Origin: Gracilaria gracilis
Taxonomy: Eukaryota > Rhodophyta > Florideophyceae > Gracilariales > Gracilariaceae
Direction: 5' to 3'
Assembly: GCA_030374805.1 (NCBI GenBank)
Contig: JARGSG010000195.1
Span: 558,001 to 622,000, forward strand
DNA length: 64,000 nucleotides
Positions 44,188 through 55,404 of the stretch are shown piece after piece. Made by a program: the position numbers and the translations under genes. How positions within the stretch are numbered: the first letter of the stretch is position 1; every line of letters starts with the position of its first letter. The notes beneath the pieces are model-generated. The model had not been told where the DNA came from and did no database searches. It saw nothing but the letters and a program-made list of their open reading frames with translations.

Positions 44188-47100
44188 ATGCCCAACTGCT
44201 GCTTTGAAGGCTGCTCCTTCTTCGCCCGCACCATCTCCGCCATCCAAAGGAACCAGAGGGGATGCCCCAATCGCCTCAACCCAAACAAGCGTTTCCTCTC
44301 CCCAGGCGGCGGCCTCCCCCACTTTCCCCCACGCATCAAGCGTCACAAGTCTACCCCCCACCTCCATACACCTCCCCCTCCAACACACCGCCCTTCCGAC
44401 AACGTCCCCATCGCAGACGACGACTCCTACCACCACCAGCAACTCTCCCTCTCCCTCCACACCCAGGACGCCTACCACATCGCCACCACCCCCGTCGGCT
44501 CCATCTACCCCTCCCCTGCTCCCCCTCCTCCCGCTTCCTTCCCCCTCCTCAACAACCCCCACCTGGAACGCATGGTGCTCTACATCTCTTCCATCGCCTC
44601 CTCCCTCGGCCTCCGAAAGGCTGACGAACTCATCTCCTTCCTCCACGACCCCGCCTTCTCCAAATCCGCCTTCCACAACGCCGTCTCCTCCGCCTCCCAG
44701 TGTCTCAAACTTCAAACAGACCTCTTCCAACACCGAGTCAGCAACATCGGCTTCGCTCCCACCACCCTCTCTGACCTACAGCAGCTTTCCTCCACCACCA
44801 TCTTCGGAAAGGACCCCATCCAGGTTTTCAAACAACAACTCGCCCTCTCACACTTCCACAACACCTTCTTCTACCCCGTCTCCCACACAACACCTTCCGG
44901 CTCTCCCGCTTTCGCCACCCCATGGCCTCCACCCTCCCTACAAGAATTTTTTTCATTTTCATGAGTGCAAGTGGAGCGCATCTTTTGCAGAGTTAAGCAT
45001 CCACCTGCACTCGATCTATACGCCATTCGCGCTCCAAATGGACACCCTCGTCAGGGCAGATTAGTTTTTTTAATAGTTTATTTCATTATCATGAGTGCGC
45101 GTGGAGTGCATTTGGACAACGCGGGGGGCAGACTACGAACAATGTGGGCGCAGAAGGAGTGCAATATGTATCGTTTGCACTCCATATGCGTTCAATCCGG
45201 TTAGCAAGCGTCCTCCAATTGGAAACCACGAAATTAAGCTGCAAACGCAGATTGAGCGCACTCAATATGAAATCCGTTCGGCATCCACGTATCCTCCACA
45301 AGTGCCACCCACCCTCAAATTGCACTCCGCTTTCTCCAAAAATTTCTTATAGGGCCTCGGAAAAGAAGCAGTTCCCGCCCTCAAAGCCGCAATCATGCAC
45401 TCCTCCAACGACTCCTGCATCTGGCACACCCCCGACTCCACCGGTATCGACTCCTTCATTAGCTTGGTCCAAATCTACTCCGAAAAGTCCTCCACCTCTT
45501 TCAAATCCTCTTCCATCACCTCCTACCTCCTTCACATCACCGTTCTCAGCTTCTCCGATGCCTTCCGTCGCAAGTGCATCACCGAACACCTCACCCTTCT
45601 TGGATACTTGCCAGCCTCATTCCTCCCAACCAACCCCTCCCAAGACCACGACTCTATCCCTCAAACCTCCTCTCACATCCTCCGCCACACCAAAATGGAA
45701 CTCATTCTGCTCGCCATCTCCAACCTCCTCGGCCCCCTCCTCTCCTCCGGTCTCAATGGCTTCCCCTTCCGTGACGCCCATGCCGTTCTCCGCCACTGTC
45801 ACCCAATCATCGCCAGTTACTGCGCCGATATCCCTGAAGCAAAAGACATCCTCGCCATCCCCCACGGAACCCGCCCCCAACACCCTTGTCATAGATGCAC
45901 CGTCTCCCGCACAGACCTCCCCCTACACATTCAATCCCCTTCCCCTTGAACTCAGCACCAGACCCTCGCTGCACGCAAATCACACTCCAATCTCCTCCAA
46001 CAATCACAAAACGCTCTCCTTGCTCGTAAGCCCAGAATCTCCCGCAACACAAGGGAAAAAGCCCTTGAAGCCCTCCACTCCCTCTCCCTCGCAAAGTACT
46101 CCTCCGTCTTCGAATCATACCCTCTTCTCAACATCACGCCACTCCTCCCCCCTTACAACATCTTCACCTTCGAACCACTCCACAACTTCCACCTCGGCGT
46201 CTCCAAGCTCATCAAGCTCGCCGCCATCGAGATACTACGCTCAGAAGCACTCTTCACCACTCCCGTTGCTCCAAGTCCCGTCGCCCCTTCAACTCCGTCC
46301 GCACTTTCATCCTCAAACATTCAAACACCATCCTCTCCGCCATCGAAAAGCACTCCCCCGCAAACGGACTTCACATCGACTTCTCCACTTCCGACAACGA
46401 TCAAACTCTCGACGGTTTCTTCACTACCGACGGCTTGCGTGGTCTGCTCGAAGCAAAAGACTACCGCGCACTCGACATGTTCTTCCCCTTCATCGGCGCC
46501 TTCTTCGACCGATGCTGTGACGAAGTCGATTCAGCTTCCATCACTTCCGTCTTCTCCAAGTACTCAGACCTCCTCCTCGCCTCCATGCGATACAACACCT
46601 TCTCCGAATAGACCGAAGCCCGCCTCACCGACCTCCGCAACCAAATCCGCTCCTTCAAGCGCACAGCCGTACTCGTCCTCGGCCCACACCACACTTCCAG
46701 CCTCGGAACCCTCAAATTCCACCTCCTCGACCACATCGTCGAGGACATTTGCCGCTTCGGAGGCCTCCACTTCAATGATGCCGGTATATTCGAGCACGCT
46801 CACACCCTCTTCAAGTCCCACTACTCCAAAACCTCAAAGCGCAGGTCCACCGCACATCAAGAAACCATTTGTGCCATCCACCGCTCCAACGCCATCAAGG
46901 ACTAGAATCCCGTCTCCACAAACCCTTCCATCACCTCCTCCTCCCCTGGCCTCGCTTCCCCCCTCCAATCCCGAGAACCCGGTTTCGTCCGTGATGGCAA
47001 ACACATCTCCTTCGCTGACCTAATCACTGCCCCAAAATTCATTCGCTCCAATCCTCACCTCCCGCACAAATCTCTTCAAGACCTTTTCCCGCCCGATACC

Positions 47101-47816
47101 CTATCCATTCTTGCAAAATTCGGAAGAGACGCCCTCCCATCCTTCATCACGCTCTCTCTCGAAGTCCTACAACTCACTGACAACTCCCCCGCCCTCCGTC
47201 GGGCTCGACTCATCATAATCAACTCTGCTTACGTCGTCGGCGGTTACATCCCAACACTCGACAACTACATTGAAGAGCGGAACGAGCTCGCGCCCCACGA
47301 TCCTCCAGTCCCTCTCATCCAAGGAATTTTTGCCACCCCCTCCTTCGGTCCATCGAAGTCCCCAAAGTTCTCCCACGTCCTTGTTGCCGGCTCCACCTCC
47401 CCCCCTCCACATCCATCGTCTGGGTCTGCAAACTCATCTCCCTTCTTCGTTTCGCCCTTCCTTCTTCAACTTCTTCTCCCAAGGAGTTCGCCTTCATCCA
47501 GTTCATGGAACTCGTCCCACCCAGCGACGACGTCGATCTGCCCCTTAACTGCGTTTGCCTCCGATGGGCAACAGACGGAGAACATAACCACACCATCCAC
47601 CCAGTTCCCATCTCTACCCACTCCACTTCCGATAACGTTTCCCCTTGGTATGGACTCATCTCCTCTTTTTCCATCCTTGGCTCCGTTCATGTTCTCCGCC
47701 AGAACTACCACGATCTTCCCTTCACTTCTCGTGTACACTGGCGCTTTCACCGATTCTATCTGAATCGGATCTATCGAGACCCCACCGCCAAGCCTTATTT
47801 ACCATCCAACACGTAG
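44188..47816 (+). pseudogene. Gene A copy 2: Plavaka/CACTA-like transposase, interrupted by a MITE
   Basis: ATG 44188. The same protein as copy 1. The finger has Cys5, Cys9 and Cys26, but the His is Asn (QRNQRGC), so the zinc site is broken. The frame runs to the MITE at 44936-45354 and resumes as LGKEAVPALKAAIMHSS. HPIIASYCADIPEAKDIL and HPCHRC are intact; a shift near 45945; FEPLHNFHLGVSKLIK; TAG at about 46610 and 46905; then shifts near 47395 and 47500 before LGSVHVLRQNY and WRFHRFYLNRIYRDP, ending at 47816. Frames such as 44204-45064 and 45144-46520 are Pro/Ser-rich out-of-frame shadows. Confidence 0.65.
44936..45354 (+). mobile_element. MITE, 419 bp, inserted in gene A copy 2
   Basis: Terminal inverted repeats CCCTACAAGAA... 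and ...TTCTTATAGGG. Flanked by CCT at 44933-44935 and 45355-45357, a 3-bp target duplication; removing the element and one CCT restores the text seen in copy 1. Three-bp duplications fit Harbinger or CACTA mobilisation. Confidence 0.88.
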
Positions 47817-47975
47817 CCTCTATTCCCTGTTAGCTTCAGCTTCATAAAAATTCAAACCCGCTTCGTTTCAATTGGAAGGAGTGAAGATACGCATGACATG
47901 AGAAAAAAGAAGCATCTCTTCCCCATCCCACACATACCTCCACCCCTTCCCCCCCCACTGCACCTCACCCTACCC

Positions 47976-50183
47976 TTAGTAGCCCACCTCTTCCCTACCA
48001 TCAAACCCCGTCCCTTCCCTGCGTTCCGTCCGGTGTGCCACCAACCGCCCGAAACTCGCGTCCTCCGGTCGACAGGCCGCTATGTAACAATCAAGAACTG
48101 CACCTAGTCTCCGTCTTAGTTTTGCCATAAAATAGTCCTCCCTCACAGCTCGGTATATTTTCTCCCTCGATGGTACCCACAGCCCAACTGTCGCAGTTCT
48201 CCCAGAGTTTCCCGACACACACCTCGGATCTCCATCCACAAATCCACCGTTCTCAAACTACTCGGCATGCTCCTCCTGTAGCGATTTCCAGGCTACCCCC
48301 AGTATTCCTTCCACAGACCCAGGTAGATAACTCCCATACAAAGTAGAGAACAAAAGCTGTCTTTGCCCTCCACGTCCCACAACCTCGTTCATAGTTTTCA
48401 CCACACAGGCAATCCAGGCGTCAAGTCTCGCAAGGTGCATCACGGTCCCATCTACGTACTGCCGCTCACCGTTACTTTGCCTCTCCACTGCGTATCCCGT
48501 ATACTCCTCCAACACAGCCACCGCCATCCCATTCTTGAAGTACATACCTTCATCATCAACCTCCCCTGGTGGCCCAGCCGCACGAGACCTGGAATACGCA
48601 AGGTCTTCGAACCGGCTCGTTCTCCACGCACACAACTCATTCCCCCCGCCCTCCTCCCTTCCCATCAGCTTCTCGCGCGCCTCCCCCATCTGCTGCTTTA
48701 GCTCTTCCCATAGCTCAGTCCCCTCAGTAAGTTTCGCACGTTTCGCAATCAAATCATATCCAAGGATGGAGAATAACTTGTCGCGAGCCGCCCGCTTCCG
48801 CACCCCAATCACATCGCTTATTGTCTGCTTCATCCACTGCCTCAGACACTTGTCCGCACTCACATTATTCATACACTCCTGTTTCCTTCCCGCTTCTCGT
48901 ATCGTCTCCCAAGTATCTCCCATTATTTCCGTCTCCACCACATACTTCAACGGCACATCACTTCTTCCCTCCATTGATGGCGTATACGCCCTCATCTCAT
49001 AAGCCTATTGATACGGGCACCGAGGTGCCATCTCCTTCTCCCCAACCACAAATATGCTGCCCTCTCTACTTTCTTGCACCGTCTCACTCCTGTTCTTCCA
49101 GCTCCTATCCACGTTCTCCGTGTCAAAACAGATTTCTGACGCCTCCAACTTCGCATGGTGGAGAATCTTATTATATACAGCCCTTGCAAATCCGTAAAAA
49201 CATTCTGGCACCTCTATATCATGTTTTCGACGCCCCTTCACTTCCTTCCCACACCCCCTTCGCTTCCTACCCTTCACAGTCTCCCTTAAACTTTCAATCA
49301 ACACATTTTGCTGCTTCAACTCCTCCCTCACCCGTTCCAATTCTTTCTGCGTGAGCTTCAAACTCACCATCATTGTATAGTGACCCTCCTTCATATTTCC
49401 CAGCTTCTCTTTCAACCAATTCACCCTCTCAACCAGTGCAGACCTTGGTAACACGAGTAAGTTCTCTTCATCTCCTTTTGCTATTCCTGTAGTTCCCATT
49501 TCCATTGCTCCGTTCCTCTCTCCACGATCCCTAGAATCGTCGACTCCTGCTTTATGCACATCGTCTTCAATCCAAATGGAATTATGCCTCACACGTATTT
49601 CTTCAGGCGTTCGTACCGCGGTTTCCACCAAGTTCCCTCCAGTTCTATGCCTGTTTCGGACAACGACATCTTCTCCTTCGAATACCCTCCCATCCACTGG
49701 TATGTTGACTCTCACATTCTCAATCACTGATCCACCACTGCTACGTCCTACAACTCTCCCGGGCAAATTCTCTCGGAGCCACTCCATCCTCTCCACACTG
49801 GCGTGGCTCCCCATTCCATCGCCCACGCGCCCAATTCGCCTCCCACTGCCCTCTGCGTTTCCATGCTCTCTCATATGTCTCATACCCCCCACTTCCTCTT
49901 CCTCCCGCATCGCAGTATGTCGCGGTCCACCAGTTCTTTCTCTGCCCACCATTCGATTCCTCCTAACATCAACCACAACCTCCATGCCCTCGTTCCTCGC
50001 CTCCTGAACGCCTCCTCCTACTTCTCTTTCGCGACCCCTTCCCTCTCGAACGCCAACCCCAGCCACTCTCTCTCCCTCCTTCCCTCGAATACCACGGCTA
50101 ACTATCCCACTAGTACTTCTTGCTATCGTCCTTCTCTCCCCCCACTGCGACGCTCCCTCCCCTTCTCTATGACATCTCCACAC
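47976..50183 (-). pseudogene. Gene B copy 2: transposon-encoded coiled-coil protein of unknown function
   Basis: Three in-phase open segments: 50183-49005, 48995-48258 and 48239-47976. They are separated by a TAG after MAPRCPYQ (copy 1 continues there) and a TAG after EEHAE, so a single protein of about 735 residues has only two nonsense codons. No ATG lies at the open 5' end, so the start is uncertain. Regions: Arg/Gly/Glu-rich N-terminus; GRVFEGEDVV; coiled coil ALVERVNWLKEKLGNMKE to LRETVKGRKRRG; C-terminal conserved ADKCLRQWMKQTISDVIG and TVGLWVPSREKIYRAVREDY. No known family recognised. Convergent with gene A. Confidence 0.55.
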
Positions 50184-50339
50184 TCGCCTTTTTCTACAAC
50201 TTGCGTGGAGTCATCGCCCCTTCGCCGCCCACCTCGATCCCTACCGCCCCACGCATCATCCCCCTGCCTTCCTCCCATCCATCCCCTGCTTGCCGCTCCT
50301 CCATTTCCCATCTCATGTGGAAGCGGAGTAGCTTGTGTT

Positions 50340-50450
50340 ACCAAAGCACTTACCGCTCGCTCGGTTCGCTGGGTTCGCTCCGTTTGCTGGGTGCGCTCGC
50401 TTCGCTTGGTTCGCTCGGTTCGCTCGGTTCGCTCCAAAGGTCAGCCTCGA
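50340..50450. repeat. Imperfect array of TTCGCTCGG-type 8-10-mers
   Basis: More than ten imperfect units (GGTTCGCTCGG, GGGTTCGCTCC, GTGCGCTCGCTTCGCTTGG) upstream of gene B in copy 2. A shorter related array lies near 21607-21645 in copy 1, so the array is part of the element and has expanded. Confidence 0.7.
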
Positions 50451-51178
50451 TCACGTCTCTCCGTGTTCTTCCTACCTTTCCCACGTAATCCGCTTCGAAG
50501 AGGGCGCGAATTACGCCCAATACCGGCCTCGCCATTTTCCACATCGCCGCTTCGAGGCGCACGCGTAGTACTACCCAAACCATCCTCGCGACCTCGACCT
50601 ACCGCCTCTGCACGCGTTCGACCTTTTGACGCGCGCCCTCTTACATCCTCCGCATTCGCATTCGCACTTCTCGTTTTACGTTTCCCCATATGGAATCGGA
50701 CGACGACGATGCGCCCGGCGGTGCGCTCTAGATGTTGTCGCCGCTCGCCGCAAGACGTGTTCGCCGCTCGACGTGATCGCAGGTCCCCCGTGAGAGGCAC
50801 ACCTCCACTCGACGTGTGGTAGAAATATCGCACCGTTTTAGTACTTTTCGGAATCATTTTCCGAAAATTGGGACGGAAATTTCCCTTCCTGTACGAAACC
50901 TCACAGCCAAAAACTGTTACATTTTCACATGATATCACGTGTACTCCGTATCTTCTTTTCTATGTACTTGAACGTCAACCCACTCTCCCGAATCCTATCC
51001 CCATTTTGTTCACGTCACTGGATGATATAAGTGACGACACCCACTCACTTGGGGGAGTTCTCGTACTCCCCTGTGGAACACGAGAGTTAGAGAGAAAGCG
51101 TGATAAAATGTACACAATTCGATTTTACACATACTATGGTACACTTTCCGGTTCTATAAGTCGTAAATCAATTGAGCT

Positions 51179-54100
51179 CTACTCGATTACTATAGGATTC
51201 GAAGACGTACCCCATGTGTACTCCATTCCATAATCTGCAAACAACTCTTCTCCCAGTTCTACAACCAGAAGTGCCCGGACGGCAAGCATTCGGTATTCTC
51301 TTGATCGAAGTGGAGTTCGCCCAGTTCCTGGGATTCGACTCACCGCCACATTGGCAGTCCGTCACTGCTTCAAGCCATCCTCTACTGCATCCCTATATTT
51401 ATCCCCTTCCATATATATTTGGGTCGTTAATTGTTCCACCCAACGAAAATGGAGCGGGGACAATCCATACAGGGATTGTAGGTACTTCTCGTCTCCTTTC
51501 CGGGAGTTTCCGGAATACCTCGGCTCGCAGGCTAACCTCCATAGCATAAGTTCAAAAACGTGCGGCGGTGGCTCCCAACAACCCTTCCCCATACTTCTCG
51601 TGTACCTCCTTCCTCTTCGTTAAGTCATGGTACACTAGAATTTCGTAAAAGAAACATATCTCTTCGTTCTTCATGAAACGGCGCGTGGTAAACAATCCCA
51701 CTCTTGCGTCATGGTGACGAGTCGACGACTTACCAATGCGACAACCACACATAGTGGCCTCCAGTTCCAACATCGCGTTCCAATCCAGGAGACCCATCTT
51801 CCCTTGCAACGTTGTCGGCCACTCATGCAGCGCTTTGCGCCTGCCGATCATGGCCATGCTCTCCTCCCGCCCCATCGATGCCAGGAAGTCCACAATATAC
51901 GGTGAGAACTTCTGATACTGTGGGAAGCCGGATGGAGCCTTCCATGATCGTGAAGGACGAGCGTTCCACTTGGGAAATAAGTCCATCACGCGATTCACAG
52001 AGTTTCGGACCTCCTGCGTAATTTGAATGTCCATCTCATTATCGCGCATGCACATCGCGAACTGAACAATTGCCGAGTGCCTAGCATGCGCAAAACAGTC
52101 AGGGTCCAGCTCACAACCAATAAACTTCAGATGACGTTGTAACTCCATGCATGCCATGGCAGTCGAAAAAGATCCCGCGAACAAGTCCACCACTGTATCA
52201 CCTGGGTGCGAAAATCTGCTGATCAGCTCCTTCAACAACGGGCGAGGTTTTTGTTTCGACCTCACCTTTTGCAACATGTAGCCCCCACCCTACCTTCTTT
52301 CTTTCCATTGAAGAATCTCCCCATTGAACATGGGCGGTACCTGGTCAATAACACTGTGGTACTCTGGATACCTCGACTGCACGTAGTTTAAGTTCTCATA
52401 GTTCACCATCGCATGCTGCTGTGCATAAGCGAGGCCACTTCGAACACCATGTGTTGCATACTCCATGGCAGGGAACAAGGAGCAGGACCTGCGTCCCGGG
52501 CTTTGCATGGGGTTGCCGTATAAAATGAATTGGGACCTGATCCACAACAAACGATCGCCTGGGAACCCCTTGCTCGTCCTTTGCTCTAATAAGGGAAAGC
52601 ACCCTCGTCCACTGGTTCACCTGTTCCAATGCACAGAAGATAAAGAAATGGTCCCCCGAACGTAGCAGCCTTGATATAAGCTTTGCCGCCTTCTTCATAT
52701 GCTCAGCGCTCAGCATATCGTACCAACTGTTCTCCCGGTTCTTATCGGCCTTTATGTTGTATGGTGGGTCCATAAGAACCAGTTGAACTTTCCCCAATAG
52801 AGAGACTCCGTTGTTTAGCAGAGTTTCGTCCGTTTCCACCATATCCTCGAACCCGCAATTACAAATTGGAAAGTATTTCTCCATCTCCAGTTCACAACAT
52901 TGGAACGCCATTTTATCGTCCAACGAGGAAATGGCAGGAGGAGGCTGTATGTCAGCGTCGGACGACTGTTCACCAACATCTTCATTCCCACTCTCACCCA
53001 CTACATCCATTCCACTTCCGCCATCTCCATCCCCTCCTTGTTTGTCCTCCGAAGGATTTCCCCTTTCCAACTGCTCATCGTCATCGTCATGAATTTCAAT
53101 GGCAGGCTCCGGTTTCGATATCGGCGTGAGAGGTATATCAGGGACCATGAGTGTTTCTTTGATTTTCAAAGGGCTTCTTGTCTCCGAGATGGAGGAGATA
53201 AGCGAGTTAGAGAAACAATCAAATCTCTGAGCAAACGCTCTTGACGGGTCCCTGTGAAACGTCTTTAGAACGGCCCATCGTCCAGGTTCTGATATTGTAT
53301 ACAACTGCTCGTTCACGACAACCTTGTTCAGATCAGAAATGAACTCCTTCGCAAGCGTTCGGAGGGCCACATCAATGTCCTCCGGAAGATTTTATGCCCA
53401 CGGTTGGACCTCGTCTTCCCGAAGAGTTTGCGTGTTGCTCGGTAGCAAGCGATGGTCGTTGTCCTTGTGCAGGAACCCCTCGGAACGCGTTTCAATGGGT
53501 TTAAACTGCATGTCATTGTACACGAGCAGTAGGAAAGAGAGAACCATGACCTCAGCGCTAGGGAATCCCAGAAATTGGAAGAAACAATCCCAGGCCTTTG
53601 TTACCAGCTGCACACCAAAACCCGCACGCTGAGCTTGGAGATTCTGCGATATTTGCACATTCCCAAGAGGGGTGTAATATCCCTTCTCTCCCTTACGCCT
53701 CTTATGGCCCCGAAGGCGCTTTCCCATAGAAACTTTTTGAATAAGGGAAAGAAAGAGAACTCTCTGGAAATGTGTAGCGATGCTCGTACCGAAAAGGGGA
53801 ACTATCCGGCCCACATGCCTGGGAGCTATACTCATGGACTTGAAGAATTCGGTTAACGTCACATTCTTCGGTATTCCTTGAAAGTCCACTATGGTAAAAG
53901 CATTCCAAAAATCCCTCACACCCCTGTCTCTGTCTCCGTCCACGATGTCAAGCAACTTCGTCGACATATACAGCTGACGGTACGAACCCTTCGCGCACAC
54001 AGCCTTGAGCTCATCGTCGCTGTATGACGGGTGAGTGGGTCCGAGAAGGATAGAGAAGTACTTCTTGGCAACGTCTAGGACAGTGTGATTCTTGATGATA

Positions 54101-54294
54101 TATTGAACGAATTCGCTGTGTCCCACTTTTCTAGGTTCGTCTTCCTCTCGCATCGTCGAGGCATAGTGATCACGGATGGCGAGACACGCGGTGAGGAGCT
54201 CATCCCCAGAACCGAACATTTTTCCAACCTTCATGTCAGATGTCGGAGGTGCCGGTGACAGTGACTTAGACCTGGATGTGGTTGCGGCAGCCAT
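51179..54294 (-). pseudogene. Gene C copy 2: DNA amino-methyltransferase (beta class)-SET fusion protein, inactivated
   Basis: ATG 54294 (MAAATTSRSKS), stop 51179-51181, about 1,000 codons. The N-terminal ~300 residues (MKVGKMFGSGDELLTACL, GSYRQLYMSTKLLDIVDG) match copy 1. Motif IV LMDPPYN is near residue 509 and motif I VVDLFAGSFSTAMACMEL near 705, followed by FIGCELDPDCF, the usual acidic SAM-ribose-binding step. SET text: VGLFTTRRFMKNEEI, then DAVEDGLKQ, stop, RTANVAVSRI and LGEELFADYG. Defects: TAA for Trp near 53391; a shift near 52520; TAG near 52290; TGA near 51552; changed splice site and a TGA in the SET core. The defects differ from those of copy 1. Confidence 0.75.
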
Positions 54295-54368
54295 TTTTAA
54301 CAATAACGGGGGGCTGTATTATGAATACGGAAGAAGAACGGGAGCGGTCGTGAGAAAACAGATGATTG

Positions 54369-54787
54369 CCCTATAAGAAATTTTTGGAGAAAGAGGAGTA
54401 CAATTTGAGGGTGGGTGGCACTAGTGGAGGATACGTGGATGCCAAACGGACTTCATATTGAGTGCGCGCAATCTGCGTTTGCAGCTTAATTTCGTGGTGT
54501 CCAATTGGAGGACGCTTGCTAAGCGGATTGAACGCATATGGAGTGCAAACGATACATATTGCACTCCTTCTGCGCCCACATTGTTCGTAGTCTGCCCCCC
54601 GCGACGTCCAAATGCACTCCACGCGCACTCACAATAATGAAATAAACTATTAAAAAAATTAATCTGCCCTGACAAGGGTGTCCATTTGGATTGCGAACGG
54701 CGTATAGATCGAGTGCAGGTGGATGCTAAACTCTGCAAAAGATGCGCTCCACTTGCACTCACAAAAAAGAAAAAATTTCTTGTAGGG
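54369..54787 (-). mobile_element. MITE, 419 bp, second copy in opposite orientation
   Basis: Same length and sequence family as 44936-45354, reverse-complemented. Ends CCCTATAAGAAA... and ...TTTCTTGTAGGG. Flanked by TTG at 54366-54368 and 54788-54790. Inserted in the upstream region of gene C copy 2. Confidence 0.88.
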
Positions 54788-54812
54788 TTGACGTCGGCAG
54801 CAAACGGCGAGA

Positions 54813-54880
54813 GCGAACGGACGGAAGCTGACGAGAGACGGCAGCGAACGGACGGAAGCTGACGAGAGACGGCAGCGAAC
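54813..54880. repeat. 31-bp tandem duplication
   Basis: GCGAACGGACGGAAGCTGAC-starting unit at 54813 and 54844, with a partial third at 54875. Confidence 0.8.
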
Positions 54881-55132
54881 GAGATATGAGTGCGGATGAT
54901 AGACGGGAGCGGACGGCAGACGGCTGCGGAATTAGCGATGTGAAGGAATAGTTCAGACGCCAAAACGGTACCAGAACTCTAAAGTAGAGAGGTAGAAGGG
55001 AATTGGGCGATGTTAGGGGGGCTTATGCGGTGATAAACAGTTATAAGAGAAGGCAGGGATGGGAGGGGGGTGCGGTAATTCCTAGATATGGAAGTAGAGG
55101 CGAAGTTATAACTTACGGCTCTCCGGACAGCG

Positions 55133-55206
55133 GTCCGGGGTGCAGTGGCGCTCCATCACGGCTCTGATGAAGTGCTACTCGAGGCGGTTTGCTTTCCATG
55201 CGCCCT
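55133..55206. repeat. Degenerate palindrome, right end of transposon copy 2 (first of pair)
   Basis: CGGACAGCGGTCCGGGGTGC... with the right arm eroded (GAAGTGCTACTCGAGGCGG). Confidence 0.6.
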
Positions 55207-55239
55207 GGGAGAAAAAGTAAAACAAAATTTAATATTTCA

Positions 55240-55311
55240 GACAGCGGTCCGGGGTGGAGTGGCGCTTCATCACGGCACTGATGAAGCGCCACTCCACCCC
55301 GGGCCGCTGTC
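55240..55311. repeat. 72-bp near-perfect palindrome, right end of transposon copy 2 (second of pair)
   Basis: Centred at 55275.5. The left arm GACAGCGGTCCGGGGTGGAG continues TGGCGCTTCATCA; the right arm TGATGAAGCGCCACTCCACC continues CCGGGCCGCTGTC. Essentially one mismatch outside the loop. Confidence 0.88.
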
Positions 55312-55399
55312 CACGCGCCGTGGCTGATGAAGCTGGACGACACCTCGGACCGCTGTCCACGCGCCGTGCCTAATGAAGCTGGGCGACACCTCGGACGGG
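55312..55399. repeat. 46-bp tandem repeat adjoining right end
   Basis: CACGCGCCGTG(G/C)CT(G/A)ATGAAGCTG(G)(A/G)CGACACCTCGGAC occurs at 55312 and 55358. Confidence 0.75.
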
Positions 55400-55404
55400 G
55401 AGAC

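Larger units (their letters stand above)
43639..55395 (+). mobile_element. Plavaka/CACTA-like giant DNA transposon, copy 2
   Basis: Same three-gene layout and terminal structures as copy 1. Longer mainly because of two 419-bp MITEs and small tandem duplications near the right end. It sits inside the second copia element. Right boundary approximate. Confidence 0.75.

Noticed and set aside
55240-55311. CTGATGA next to a stem, suggesting a hammerhead ribozyme
   Set aside because: No GAAA box or cleavage triplet in the right place; the CTGATGAAG belongs to one arm of a long perfect palindrome.
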